The translations under genes and the position numbers were made by a program. A stretch of 64,000 nt of DNA from Chrysogorgia sp. JL179-B06 (Eukaryota > Cnidaria > Anthozoa > Scleralcyonacea > Chrysogorgiidae): assembly GCA_035772405.1 (NCBI GenBank), contig JAYKKM010000010.1, positions 1,205,001-1,269,000 on the forward strand, written 5' to 3'. The notes below the pieces were generated by a model. The model was not told the DNA's origin and ran no database searches. It worked only from the letters and a program-made list of their open reading frames with translations. Every line of letters begins with the position of its first letter. The first letter of the stretch is position 1. Of the stretch, positions 21,864-33,229 are shown piece by piece.

Positions 21864-24348
21864 AATTTTATTTAAACACGGTGGTTCTATCAGAAATTAA
21901 GAATTACAAAAGTATAAAAATTAAATCTGGTCTACCTAGAAGCCGTGTATACAACTTAACAAAAAACAATATTTACATATTTTTGTTCTTTTTAGTTTGA
22001 TTATCTATTTACAACTATAATACAATTACTATAATACAGAGAAGCTACATATTGGAGCTATATATGGTTGTTGTCAATGCAGAAATCATGTCTTCTAATT
22101 TTCTGCTTAAATTTTGAGAAAGTCTTCTCGTTTTTGAGAGAAGTTGGCAATGAGTTCCAGAGCATGGATCCGGAAACTGCAAAACTTCTTTTGTAACTTT
22201 CAGTTCTAACATTTGGTATCTGAACATTTCTGTCGGATGACCTTGTGTTGTAATTGATTGAGCTAAATTGTTTCTCAAACATTTCAGACATATATGATGG
22301 GGCACAATTGTTTACAATATTGTGCATCATAATAGCTTTTTGATATTTCCTTTTTTGGATAAGAGATGACCATTGCAGATCAGAAAAAACGTCACACGTG
22401 TGGACAGTGTACGGTGCACCTGTAATGATACGAGCTGCACGATTTTGTAATTTTTGGAGTTGATCTGCCAACGTCTTGTCAATGCTATCCCACACAATAC
22501 TGCAATAATTGAAGTGGGGTTCAACTATTGAGTTATAAACATTAATGAGAAGCTGGCGATTAAGGAATGGTTTGGCTTTTTTCAAAGCCCTTAAATTTGT
22601 TGAAACTTTCTTTTTGATGCTTTCTACATGACCTTTCCAAGTTAGAGAATCATCAATCTTTAGGCCTAAGCACTTAACCTCATGAGCCTGTTTTAAGGCA
22701 ATACCATTAACTGATAAATCTAAATTTTCAGTAAGGGTGGCTAACCTTTGTCTGGAGCCAATTACCATAAATTCAGATTTAATTACATTCAGTGTGAGCT
22801 TATTAACACAAAGCCATTCAACTACACACTGAATATCATTTTGTAACATTGATTCAATCTCTTGAATGTTACAGCTTGATACAGTTAGGTTGGTATCATC
22901 AGCATACATTCTCGTTGAACTATATGTAACACAACTTGGTAAATCATTTATATATATTAGGAAAAGAAGTGGGCCTAAAATAGTCCCTTGTGGAACACCA
23001 CAGGAAAGCTGTTGTGTATCAGATAGGGTGCCATTTACGGTACACATTTGCATCCGATCACTGAGATATGATTTAAACCAGGCAATAGCTGGCTGATCTA
23101 GGCCAAAATAATCCAACTTCTGCAGAAGTATTTCGTGATCAACAGTATCAAAAGCCTTTTTTAGGTCTAAAAATAGGGCACCATTAACAAGTTTCCTGTC
23201 AATATTGAAACACCATTCATTGGTAAGATCCAACATTGCTGTTGCAGTGGAAAACAATGAACGGAAACCAGATTGTTTTGGATTTATCAAGTTGTGTTTT
23301 GTTACATAGCTTTCTAGTTGATGATATACAAGTTTTTCAAAAATACGAGCAACTGCTGAGATAACAGAAATGGGTCTATAATTGTTCGAATCACAACGGT
23401 CTCCTGTTTTGAATATTGGTGTCACTTTTGCCATTTTCCAGTCACAGGGGACTATATTGGCATCGAGTGAAAAATTGAATAGATCAGTTAACGATGCACA
23501 TATATATGGTGCAGATATTTTCAAAATCTTGTTTGAAATTTTATCTACTCCAACTGCTTTTCCTGCATCACTGCTTTTGAGTAAATTTAGGACTTGAGAA
23601 GGAGAGACCTTTTCAAAGCTAAAAATTGAGTTGGTTGTAGGTAAATAATCTTTGAAAGATTTTTCATTTGACGGCGATGGTATTTTTGATGCCAGTTTAG
23701 GACCAATCTCAGTAAAATGAGTGTTAAGGGTGTTTGCAATATCCTTGGCATTGGTAATGGACTCGGAAGGTGAAATATTAATTTTCTTAACTTCAGTGCC
23801 CTTAGCCTTTTTTCCCATAAGGTTGTTTAATACTTTCCATGTACCCTTTGGATTGCCCAAATTATTTTTAACTTCATTTTGGTAGTAAAGTTTTTTCGTC
23901 GTTCTCACCAACTGATTGACTTCATTTCTCTTTTCTTTGAAACGAAGCCAGTCAGCAGGTGAGTTAGATTTAGTTGCTTTTTTCTTGAATAAATCTCTGG
24001 CATACATTTCACGTTTGACTTCAGGGTTAATCCATGGAGATGGTTTGTTACGAATTCTCTTAGTTCGACATGGTGCATGTTTATCAAGGATAGTTTGCAT
24101 AGTGTTTTTCCATTCTTCCCACTTATTGTTAATATTTTTATAATTGCTGGGAGTTGGCCAATTTGCATTTTTAATATCTTGTACAAATTTTAATTCATTA
24201 AAATTTTTGAAGCACCTAGTCTCTACAAATCGAGGAGATCCTCTCCGAATACCTATTTTACGGACTGCATAAATTAAGTTATGGTCACTGAATGAAGTGG
24301 TAATAACACCCCATTGAGTAAGACTTTCGGTATTATTTGTGATCACCA
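21864..24348 (-). mobile_element. LINE family B copy 2, 5'-truncated
   Basis: Same 3' UTR as the other B copies. The 5' break is within the endonuclease domain at about 24348 (GATCACCAGAT), where the minus-strand copy at 26781-30178 reads on; GGATGGATAGATAGATAGAT follows at once. Confidence 0.9.
22058..24346 (-). CDS. LINE family B ORF2: endonuclease C-terminal part and reverse transcriptase
   Basis: 762 codons without a break. N-terminal part has the end of an APE-type endonuclease (SFSDHNLIYAVRKIG, the catalytic SDHN motif), then the linker (ARDLFKKKATKSNSPADWLR, NNLGNPKGTWKVLNNLMGKK), RT blocks (YRPISVISAV, DLKKAFDTVDHEIL, GVPQGTILGPLLF, YADD) and the C-terminal tail ending RRHDFCIDNNHI. 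True N terminus is missing. This is the best-preserved B-family RT in the window. Confidence 0.92.
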   Translation of the reverse strand: MITNNTESLTQWGVITTSFSDHNLIYAVRKIGIRRGSPRFVETRCFKNFNELKFVQDIKNANWPTPSNYKNINNKWEEWKNTMQTILDKHAPCRTKRIRNKPSPWINPEVKREMYARDLFKKKATKSNSPADWLRFKEKRNEVNQLVRTTKKLYYQNEVKNNLGNPKGTWKVLNNLMGKKAKGTEVKKINISPSESITNAKDIANTLNTHFTEIGPKLASKIPSPSNEKSFKDYLPTTNSIFSFEKVSPSQVLNLLKSSDAGKAVGVDKISNKILKISAPYICASLTDLFNFSLDANIVPCDWKMAKVTPIFKTGDRCDSNNYRPISVISAVARIFEKLVYHQLESYVTKHNLINPKQSGFRSLFSTATAMLDLTNEWCFNIDRKLVNGALFLDLKKAFDTVDHEILLQKLDYFGLDQPAIAWFKSYLSDRMQMCTVNGTLSDTQQLSCGVPQGTILGPLLFLIYINDLPSCVTYSSTRMYADDTNLTVSSCNIQEIESMLQNDIQCVVEWLCVNKLTLNVIKSEFMVIGSRQRLATLTENLDLSVNGIALKQAHEVKCLGLKIDDSLTWKGHVESIKKKVSTNLRALKKAKPFLNRQLLINVYNSIVEPHFNYCSIVWDSIDKTLADQLQKLQNRAARIITGAPYTVHTCDVFSDLQWSSLIQKRKYQKAIMMHNIVNNCAPSYMSEMFEKQFSSINYNTRSSDRNVQIPNVRTESYKRSFAVSGSMLWNSLPTSLKNEKTFSKFKQKIRRHDFCIDNNHI

Positions 24349-24378
24349 GATATGGATGGATAGATAGATAGATAGATA
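24349..24378. repeat. Short GATG/GATA array between two LINE copies
   Basis: GGATGGATAGATAGATAGAT joins the 5' break of copy B2 to the 3' tail of the next (family C) copy. Confidence 0.9.
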
Positions 24379-26723
24379 AAATTTATTTAAACACGGTAGT
24401 TCTATCAGAAATAAAAATTACAACAATTCCTAGTTCTGGTCTACCTAGAAGCCGTGTTATTGATAACTAGATATATTTACAAGATTTTTTTTTTAATTTT
24501 TTTTTTTAGGATTTTTGTTTTTAAAGATAAAGATATTTACAATATGTACAAAGGATATAACTAGATATTAATGTTGTCAATGCAAAAGTTATGGTTCCGA
24601 ATTTCTTTCTTAAATTTTGAAAGACTTTTTTCATTTTTCAATGAGTCGGGTAAAGAATTCCACATAATAGGTCCGGACACACCAAAGCTATCGTAATAGC
24701 TTTTAGTTCTAACTTTTGATATTTGGATATTGTTTGATGTTCTGAGGTCATAAACAGTTGAACCAATCTGTTTTTCAGATATTTCAGTTAAATAGGATGG
24801 AGCTTGGCCATTAACAATTTTATGCATCATTATAGATTTCTGACATTTTCTTTTATGGTCTAGAGTTGACCATTTTAAGTCAGAAAACATATCATAAGTG
24901 TGCACTGAATATGGAGCACTTGTGATGATACGGGCTCGGTTTTGTAGCTTCTGAAGCTTGTCTGCAAGCGTTTTATCAATACTATCCCACACAACAGAAC
25001 AATAACTAAAGTGGGGTTCAATAATTGAATAGTAAATACTTTTCAGAAGCTGCTGGTTAAGGAATGGCTTTGCTTTCCTCATAATACTTAAATTGCTTTT
25101 AACTTTCTTTATGATATTTTCAATGTGATTTTTGTAAGTCAAATTATCATCGATTGTAAGTCCTAAACATTTTAAAGCATGAGCCTGTTTTAAGGCAATG
25201 CCATTAATAGAAAGACTTAGACTGTCAGTTAGACTGGATATCCTTTGCCAAGAGCCAATCAACATGTATTCAGTTTTAATAACATTCAATGTGAGTTTAT
25301 TAGCACAAAGCCATTCCGTCAAACATTCAGTATCCTTGTCTAACATAGTTTTAATTTCAGAGATACTAGAACCGGATGCAGTTAAGTTTGTGTCATCTGC
25401 AAACATTCTAGTCGAACTATGTTTAATACAATTTGGCAAATCGTTGATATAAATTAGAAACAGGAGGGGCCCCAGAACAGTTCCTTGTGGCACTCCACAG
25501 CAGAGTTGCTCTGGGTCTGATAGTCTTCCATTAACCGTGCACATTTGTACTCGTTTACTGAGATAGGATTTAAACCACTCAACTGCAGACTGATTTAAGC
25601 CGAGATATTGCAATTTCTTTATAAGGATTGTGTGATCCACTGTATCAAAGGCCTTTTTAAGGTCTAAGAATAGGACCCCATTTAAGAGTTTTCTATCAAT
25701 GTTGAAACACCATTCATTGGTTAAATCTAGCATAGCTGTTGTGGTGGAAAACAAAGATCGAAAACCAGATTGCCTGGGATTAATGAAATTATTGTTGGTA
25801 ACATAGTTCTCTAATTGTTCATACACAAGCTTTTCAAAAATGCGAGCGACCGCTGAGATAACTGAAATTGGTCTATAATTGTTTCTATCGCAGCGATCAC
25901 CCACTTTGAAAATTGGAGTTACCTTGGCAATTTTCCAGTCACTTGGAACAATATTAGTTTCAAGTGACAAATTGAATATGGCACTCAATGATTCATAAAT
26001 ATATGGTGCACAATATTTTTAAAATTTTGTTGGAAAATTTATCAATACCTACAGCTTTTGCAACATCACTGGTTTGCAGAAGCTTCAGTACGCGAGAAGG
26101 TAAGATTTTTGTAAAGCAAAATGTAGAATCAACTTTTTTTAGATATTTTTCAAATGTTTTACCTTGAACTGGCGGTGGAATTTGTGATGCCAGTTTTGGC
26201 CCAATCTCTGTAAAATGGGTATTAAAAGAATTTGCAATGCCTTTGGCATCAGTAATAGATTCAGATGAGTTCAGCTTTATCTTAGGTATTTCTGAACTTT
26301 TTGTCTTTTTGCCCATCAAACTATTTAAAGCCTTCCATGTACCCTTAGGATTTCCTGAATTGTTTTTAATTTCCTCTTGATAGTAAGACTTTTTTGTCTT
26401 TTTCACCAACTGATTAACTGCATTTCTCTTTTCTTTAAAAAGCAGCCAATCAGCCGGTGAATTAGACTTAGTTGCTTTTTTCTTTAATATATCCCTGGTA
26501 TACATCTCTTTTTTGAGATCTTGGTTGATCCAGGGGGATGTTGCATTACGAACTCTTTTGACTCGACATGGTGCATGTTGATCCAAAACAGTCCGCAATG
26601 TTGTTTTCCAGTCTTCCCATACATGGTTAATTTCATCAGAATCTTTTGGCATTGGCCAACTAGTGTTTTGAATATCTTGTATAAATTTTGCTTCATTGAA
26701 GTTTTTGAAGCTTCTAGTTTCAA
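24379..26723 (-). mobile_element. LINE family C, 5'-truncated copy
   Basis: 3' UTR with AACACGG/CCGTGTT pair and a T-run (24487-24508). ORF2 in two pieces. The 5' break at about 26723 (CTTCTAGTTTCAATGG) falls at a GATAGATAGATG array, with TTTCAATGGATGGATAG repeated just after. Confidence 0.88.
24561..25988 (-). pseudogene. LINE family C reverse transcriptase, 3' part
   Basis: 475 codons with blocks NNYRPISVISAV, RQSGFRSLFSTTTAMLDLTN, LFLDLKKAFDTVDHTILIKK, CGVPQGTVLGPLLFLIYIND, and FADD in TRMFADDTNL. One residue is lost in [13 protein letters not shown] relative to the other families (RAARII). It is separated from the upstream piece by a frame break near 25990. Confidence 0.88.
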
Positions 26724-26745
26724 TGGATAGATAGATGAATTTCAA
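25993..26745 (-). pseudogene. LINE family C ORF2, linker region (5' piece)
   Basis: About 243 usable codons up to the truncation, matching the family B linker (RDILKKKATKSNSPADWLLF, NNSGNPKGTWKALNSLMGKK) and the start of RT (AVGIDKFSNKILKI). The frame shifts by a small indel at about 25990-26020. The first residues come from the GATA flank. Confidence 0.85.
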
Positions 26746-26780
26746 TGGATGGATAGATAGATAGATAGATAGATAGATAG
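26724..26780. repeat. GATA/GATG array between LINE copies
   Basis: GATAGATAGATG, a short repeat of the neighbouring LINE bases (AATTTCAATGGATG), then GATA units up to the next 3' end. Confidence 0.9.
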
Positions 26781-26975
26781 AAATTTTATTTAAACACGGT
26801 GGTTCTATCAGAAATTAAGAATTACAAAAGTATAAAAATTAAATCTGGTCTACCTAGAAGCCGTGTATACAACTTAACAAAAAACAATATTTACGTATTT
26901 TTGTTCTTTTTAGTTTGATTATCTATTTACAACTATAATACAATTACTATAATACAAAGAAGCTACATATTGGAG

Positions 26976-29811
26976 CTATATATGGTTGTTGTCAATGCAG
27001 AAATCATGTCTTCTAATTTTCTGCTTAAATTTTGAGAAAGTCTTCTCGTTTTTGAGAGAAGTTGGCAATGAGTTCCAGAGCATGGATCCGGAAACTGCAA
27101 AACTTCTTTTGTAACTTTCAGTTCTAACATTTGGTATCTGAACATTTCTGTCAGATGACCTTGTGTTGTAATTGATTGAGCTAAATTGTTTCTCAAACAT
27201 TTCAGACATATATGATGGGGCACAATTGTTTACAATTTTGTGCATCATAATAGCTTTTTGATATTTCCTTTTTTGGATAAGAGATGACCATTGCAGATCA
27301 GAAAAAACGTCAGACGTGTGGACAGTGTACGGTGCACCTGTAATGATACGAGCTGCACGATTTTGTAATTTTTGGAGTTGATCTGCCAACGTCTTGTCAA
27401 TGCTATCCCACACAATACTGCAATAATTGAAGTGGGGTTCAACTATTGAGTTATAAACATTAATGAGAAGCTGGCGATTAAGGAATGGTTTGGCTTTTTT
27501 CAAAGCCCTTAAATTTGTTGAAACTTTCTTTTTGATGCTTTCTACATGACCTTTCCAAGTTAGAGAATCATCAATCTTTAGGCCTAAGCACTTAACCTCA
27601 TGAGCCTGTTTTAAGGCAATACCATTAACTGATAAATCTAAATTTTCAGTAAGGGTGGCTAACCTTTGTCTGGAGCCAATCACCATAAATTCAGATTTAA
27701 TTACATTCAGTGTGAGCTTATTAACACAAAGCCATTCAACTACACATTGAATATCATTTTGTAACATTGATTCAATCTCTTGAATGTTACAGCTTGATAC
27801 AGTTAGGTTGGTATCATCAGCATACATTCTCGTTGAACTATATGTAACACAACTTGGTAAATCATTTATATATATTAGGAAAAGAAGTGGGCCTAAAATA
27901 GTCCCTTGTGGAACACCACAGGAAAGCTGTTGTGTATCAGATAGGGTGTCATTTACGGTACACATTTGCATCCGATCACTGAGATATGATTTAAACCAGG
28001 CAATAGCTGGCTGATCTAGGCCAAAATAATGCAACTTCTGTAGAAGTATTTCGTGATCAACAGTATCAAAAGCCTTTTTTGGTCTAAAAATAGGGCACCA
28101 TTAACAAGTTTCCTGTCAATGTTGAAACACCATTCATTGGTAAGATGCAACATTGCTGTTGTAGTGGAAAACAATGAACGGAAACCAGATTGTTTTGGAT
28201 TTATCAAGTTGTGTTTTGTTACATAGCTTTCTAGTTGGTGATATACAAGTTTTTCAAAAATACGAGCAACTGCTGAGATAACAGAAATGGGTCTATAATT
28301 GTTCGAATCACAACGGTCTCCTGTTTTGAATATTGGTATCACTTTTGCCATTTTCCAGTCACAGGGGACTATATTGGCTTCGAGTGAAAAATTGAATAGA
28401 TCAGTTAACGATGCACATATATATGGTGCAGATATTTTCAAAATCTTGTTTGAAATTTTATCTACTCCAACTGCTTTTGCTGTATCACTGCTTTTGAGTA
28501 AATTTAGGACTTGAGAAGGAGAGACCTTTTCAAAGCTAAAAATTGAGTTGGTTGTAGGAAATAATCTTTGAAAAGATTTTTCATTTGACGGCGATGGTAT
28601 TTTTGATGCCAGTTTAGGACCAATTTCAGTAAAATGAGTGTTAAGGGTGTTTGCAATATCCTTGGCATTGGTAATGGACTCGGAAGGTGAAATATTTATT
28701 TTCTTAACTTCAGTGCCCTTAGCCTTTTTTTCCCATAAGGTTGTTTAATACTTTCCATGTACCCTTTGGATTGCCCAAATTATTTTTAACTTCATTTTGG
28801 TAGTAAAGTTTTTTCGTCGTTCTCACCAACTGATTGACTTCATTTCTCTTTTCTTTGAAACGAAGCCAGTCAGCAGGTGAGTTAGATTTAGTTGCTTTTT
28901 TCTTGAATAAATCTCTGGCATACATTTCACGTTTGACTTCAGGGTTAATCCATGGAGATGGTTTGTTACGAATTCTCTTAGTTCTACATGGTGCATGTTT
29001 ATCAAGGATAGTTTGCATAGTGTTTTTCCATTCTTCCCACTTATTGTTAATATTTTTATAATTGCTGGGAGTTGGCCAATTTGCATTTTTAATATCTTGT
29101 ACAAATTTTAATTCATTACAATTTTTGAAGCACCTAGTCTCTACAAATCGAGGAGATCCTCTCCGAATACCTATTTTACGGACTGCATAAATTAAGTTAT
29201 GGTCACTGAATGAAGTGGTAATAACACCCCATTGAGTAAGATTTTCGGTATTATTTGTGATCACCAGATCGATTAATGTTTTAATTTGCTCTGTTACTCT
29301 GGTTGGTTCTACAATTAGCTGGGACAACTGGTAATTATTTAACAATTGATCCAGTTTTTGTGTATGTGAAGCAGTTCTGGATTAAATTAAATCACAGTTC
29401 AAATCTCCTAAAATGTAATATTCTTTGTATTTTGGGTCAATTTTTTTGATAATGTCTTCAAACTTGTCAAACAGTTCATCTGGAGATTTGGGCGGTCTAT
29501 ACCATGTAGTTACTAAAAATGGATTTGAATTTGGCTTTTTTATTTCAACTGTAATCATTTCTAAATCACTGTCTTCAAGATCATGTTTTCTTGTAAAATT
29601 AATAGTCTCGAATATAAATGCAGACCCCACCGCCATGTTTGTTCCGATCTTTTCGGGTGCATGTATAGCCTGAAAGGTGTATTAATGAATCAGTATCATA
29701 CTGATCTAATTTGGTTTCGTTTATGGTTAAAACATCAAAAGAACCATCTGCTACATATATTTGTAGCTCGTCAATATGTTTAGGAAGACTATTAATATTT
29801 AACAAGCCCAT
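26976..29811 (-). pseudogene. LINE family B ORF2, broken
   Basis: Pieces in different frames: 26976-28034 (RT C-terminal part, with YADD), 28016-28441 (RT N-terminal part), 28719-29345 (endonuclease end and linker), 29382-29636 and 29599-29811 (endonuclease start: MGLLNINSLPKHIDEL, ETKLDQYDTDSLI, GGGVCIYIRD, TTWYRPPKSP, ILGDLNCDLI). These are the APE-type endonuclease motifs in the expected order, so the whole ORF2 order of family B can be read here. Confidence 0.88.
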
Positions 29812-29924
29812 TTTAAATCCCCTAATTTTGGAAAGGTCAATTTCATCATTTGAGGTTGGGAATGATGGTGAGCATGGATTTGTTAGTTGATCTGCATTGA
29901 CAACATTATATCAATAATTAATTA

Positions 29925-30178
29925 ACTTTCTAAAATTACTAGCTAGAGTATGAATACCTTTAGGGTTAAGGTGTAATCCTCCAGCATTTAAGCAGTTTTC
30001 ATGGATATTGTCATTGTTTAGAAATTCAAAATCACTTTGTTCACAAAAGTTTTTGAGTAAATCATTTACCTCTGATACCTTCATATTGAGGGTTTTGTTA
30101 TCATTTCTCTGGATAACAGAAGATTTTGTGATATCCACAGCTGGTTGTTCTTTCTTGATGACATCAACAAGTTTACTT
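29925..30178 (-). pseudogene. LINE family B ORF1, C-terminal fragment
   Basis: The last ~83 codons of ORF1 ([40 protein letters not shown]), about 36% to 45% like the end of family A ORF1 at 32150-32356. The GLHLNPKG block is the His-containing end of an SGNH/GDSL-like esterase domain, as known in CR1-type ORF1 proteins. The upstream part is lost at the microsatellite joint. Confidence 0.75.
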
Positions 30179-30343
30179 ATATATAGATATATATATATAT
30201 ATATATAGATATATAGATATATAGATGTATAGATGTATAGATGTATAGATGTATAGATGTATAGATGTATATAGATGTATAGATGTATAGATGTATAGAT
30301 GTATAGATGTATAGATGTATAGATATATAGATATATAGATATC
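30179..30343. repeat. ATAGATAT and ATAGATGT array
   Basis: Units ATAGATAT, then a run of ATAGATGT, then ATAGATAT again, ending at ATCGGGTTCAATTCCC of the SINE copy. Confidence 0.9.
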
Positions 30344-30738
30344 GGGTTCAATTCCCATGCAACCAGAAGGCCTTAAAGTTGCATTTTTCGCAACTGGTCC
30401 GGTTTGGTCTTAAAATGTATGTATTCCAACACTCGAAATTTTCCTTCACCATAAATCTTTTCAACATGTAGTTTGATCGAGTGAAATGCCAAATATTACC
30501 CATAATATACCCAGAATCTTATCCCGGCATTACCATATATACAGAACTCGTGACTAGGCTCTCGGCAACGGCTTCCGTAGCTCAGTGGTCAGAGCACTGC
30601 ACTAGCATCGCAGAGTCGCGGGTTCAATTCCCAACCAGAAGGCCTTAAAGTTGCATTTTTCGCAACTGGTCCCGGTTTGGTCTTAAAATGTATGTATTCC
30701 AACACTCGAAATTTTCCTTCACCATAAATCTTTTCAAC
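30344..30738 (+). repeat. Two SINE-like copies in tandem (tRNA-derived)
   Basis: A truncated copy starts inside the B box (GGGTTCAATTCCCATGCAAC), runs to its 3' end and joins the leader of a full copy whose tRNA-like head is 30570-30644 (GGCTTCCGTAGCTCAGTGGT, B box GGTTCAATTCC). Both share GCATTTTTCGCAACTGGTCC with 21174-21421. The second copy ends directly in (ATAGATAT)n, as at 21421. Confidence 0.75.
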
Positions 30739-30910
30739 ATATAGATATATAGATATATAGATATATAGATATATAGATATATATATAGATATATAGATAT
30801 ATATATAGATATATAGATATATAGATATATAGATATATAGATATATAGATATATACATCTACCCATCTATACATCTATACATCTATACATCTATACATGT
30901 ATCTATCTAT
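30739..30910. repeat. ATAGATAT then ATACATCT array
   Basis: The array changes from ATAGATAT to (CTATACAT)n and ends TCTATCTATAATA immediately before the start of the full-length LINE. Confidence 0.9.
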
Positions 30911-30914
30911 AATA

Positions 30915-32359
30915 ATGGCGGACGGTCACGTTTCTTCGAGCTCCTATGACGATGATGTACAGTACAGAGTAAATCTAACGATATTTCACAAACAAAATTC
31001 CCTCTATCTACCGTAACAGCTCGTAAGGGAGTACAAATTAAATGGCTAGGTGATTTTGATCAACTAAAATCCTTCGCTGTGTCTATTCTAAAGCTGGAAG
31101 GTGTTTGGTCAACGACTCAGAACAATGGTGGTTTTCATATTCTGAAGTGTGATTCCGCAACCTTATCGTTTTACCCTGGTAGGCTACTAAAACGATCAAT
31201 GTTCAGGGAGCTACAAAAGACGAAGTTAAACGAATAATTTTATCTTGTGTCTCAGTGCCCAACGAATGGTCTGACTGTGAGAAGACAAACAGTGAAGACA
31301 AAGCGGATTTGGTTGAGATGACCGAAGATGTCACCGCTTCTTTACCAAGTCAAATTAGTTGTCTGCTCCCTGAAGCGATAAATGTCAGTGATTCTCTTCC
31401 CGAGATTTCAAACTGCAAACATTATTGTTCTGATTGTCAAAAAGATTCTATGCTTACAAATTCTCTTATGGAGAGGCTTGAAAATCTTGAACGAAAATTT
31501 ACATCATCATTAAAATCGCCTTCGTTTGATGAAGTTCAACTGTTGTCCGAACTTCATCGAGTTAAAGAAGAAAGAGATAGCCTATTGACTACGTTGAGGC
31601 TGCTCATGAAAGACGTAAATCCAACTGTTGAAAAGAAATCATCCGAATCGAGCAAAGCAGTCAATGACAACGAGTCTTCGGGTAATCACGGCCGTCGTGC
31701 CGCAAAGCGAAAGGGCTCTTCATTTGTTGGTCAACACGAGGGTCAACGTAATGGAGAAAATTATATTCCTCACAAGCAAGCTACTGCCGAGGATAATGCC
31801 GAGGCTCCTCCATCTATCGATCATCACGAAAGTCGTTCTCAAGAGAAAAGCAGCATTCCTCAAAGCGAAGTTGTGGTTTTGGGTGACTCTTTAACGAAAT
31901 ACATAAACGGCCATCGTTTATCCAAAAAAATGAAAGTAAAATCTATCTCTTTCCCTGGTGCATCCATTGAAGATATGGAAGATTTTGCTAAAACCATTTA
32001 TAAGGAAAAAGCCGCGTAAAGTTATCATTCACGTAGGAACAAATAACTTGAAGGATAAACCGAAGCAGATCAAGCAGAAGATTATTCAATTGGCAAAGAA
32101 CATAAAGACTCAACATCATACCGTTGAAATTGCCGTATCCTCGTTAATTCATCGAACTGATGATAGCTCTCTAAATAATGCTGTGGATAAGGTAAATGAA
32201 TTATTAGAGAATTCTTGTTCTGATGAAAACTTTGAATTTATTAATAATAATAATATAAAGCAAGATTGTCTTAATTCAGGAGGTTTACATCTGAACTTGA
32301 AAGGGACAATCAGCTTAGCCGCAAATTTTAGAAAGTTTATTAATAATTGTTTAGTTTAG
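30915..32359 (+). pseudogene. LINE family A ORF1 with GDSL/SGNH esterase-like domain, frameshifted
   Basis: ATG at 30915. The N-terminal 110 codons read in two frames, with shifts near 30970 and 31205. The largest open part (31255-32019) has a possible coiled coil (MERLENLERKF..., LLSELHRVKEERDSLL), a charged low-complexity linker and the esterase start VVVLGDSLTKYI (GDSL). A one-base change in an A run near 31990 moves the frame to 31958-32359, which has the next blocks KVIIHVGTNNLK and GGLHLNLKG. CR1-type ORF1 esterases are thought to bind RNA or lipid during retrotransposition; no function can be tested here. Confidence 0.8.
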
Positions 32360-33190
32360 TTTAGTTTAGTTTAATGAATTTGCCATAAATTACAAAGTAT
32401 CTTTATAAATATATGACAGGAGTTTGAACAGGACTTGCGTCCCAATTGCAACAGAACCCCTTTACATAAAACTCCGAAAAATATCGGAGAAATAACAATA
32501 AATTGTAGAATCGAATAAATAAATAAATAAATAAGCGAGTAGGTAATACTATACTAAGGAGGACAATAGTCCAAGCACTTAGATGAATAAAGGTTATAAA
32601 TGGCAGTCTTGAATGTTCGAATGGAATCGCACTGTTTCACCTGAGATGGCAAGGTGTTCCAAAGTTCGGCTGTTCTTATGAAGTACGTTTTCCTGTAATA
32701 ATCTTGCTTATGCTTTATAATTAGATTATAGTTATTTATGTCATAATTACGTGTTCGATACCCAGGCTCGAACACTGTCAAATGTTTATTAATGTCAGTG
32801 ATTACCAAGCCATTTCTCGATTTGAAGAAAAATGTTAAGTCTGAAATTTGTCTACGGTATTCTAAAGGCAGTAAGTTTAGTTTGGTCAATCTATCAATAT
32901 ACTTCATATCTTCAGGATGGTTTAGAATAAACTTGGTAGCTCTTCTCTGGACATTTTCGATTAATTTCACGTATTTCTTAGTGTAAGGCGACCAAAGACT
33001 ACTACCATATTCCAGCTTGGGTCGTACAAGAGCACAGTATATTATTTTTCTAGTTTGTATATCCTGCAAATCACGGAAAATCCTTTTCATTAACCCAAGA
33101 GTCCTGTTAGCTTTAACAACAATTTTCTCAATATGAGATACGGTTGGTGCAAATATCGCTTCACAACCCCTTAGATCGCCTGAAATTAAT
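32345..33190 (-). mobile_element. Unrelated LINE 3' fragment nested in the ORF1-ORF2 junction
   Basis: Minus-strand insert with an (AAACT)n tail (32343-32374) and an ATTT/AAATA run near 32515. It encodes 178 codons (32554-33090) of the C-terminal part of a different RT (LVRPKLEYGSSLWSPYTKKY, VQRRATKFIL, AELWNTLPSQVKQCDSIRTF). Only distantly like families A to C. It breaks the plus-strand element between its two ORFs, so it is younger than that element. Confidence 0.8.
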
Positions 33191-33229
33191 TATTTGGATA
33201 GTATATTGTCCCGCTCTCGTGGTTTTAAG

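Larger units (their letters stand above)
26781..30178 (-). mobile_element. LINE family B copy 3, longest B copy, reaching into ORF1
   Basis: Runs from the 3' UTR through ORF2 (RT, linker, endonuclease start near 29811) into the end of ORF1 (29925-30178). The 5' break at about 30178 meets ATATAGATATAT repeats. Frame breaks: a lost base near 28080 (GCCTTTTTTGGTC), changes near 28560, an extra T near 28730 and stops near 29385 and 29640, so this copy is dead. Confidence 0.88.
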
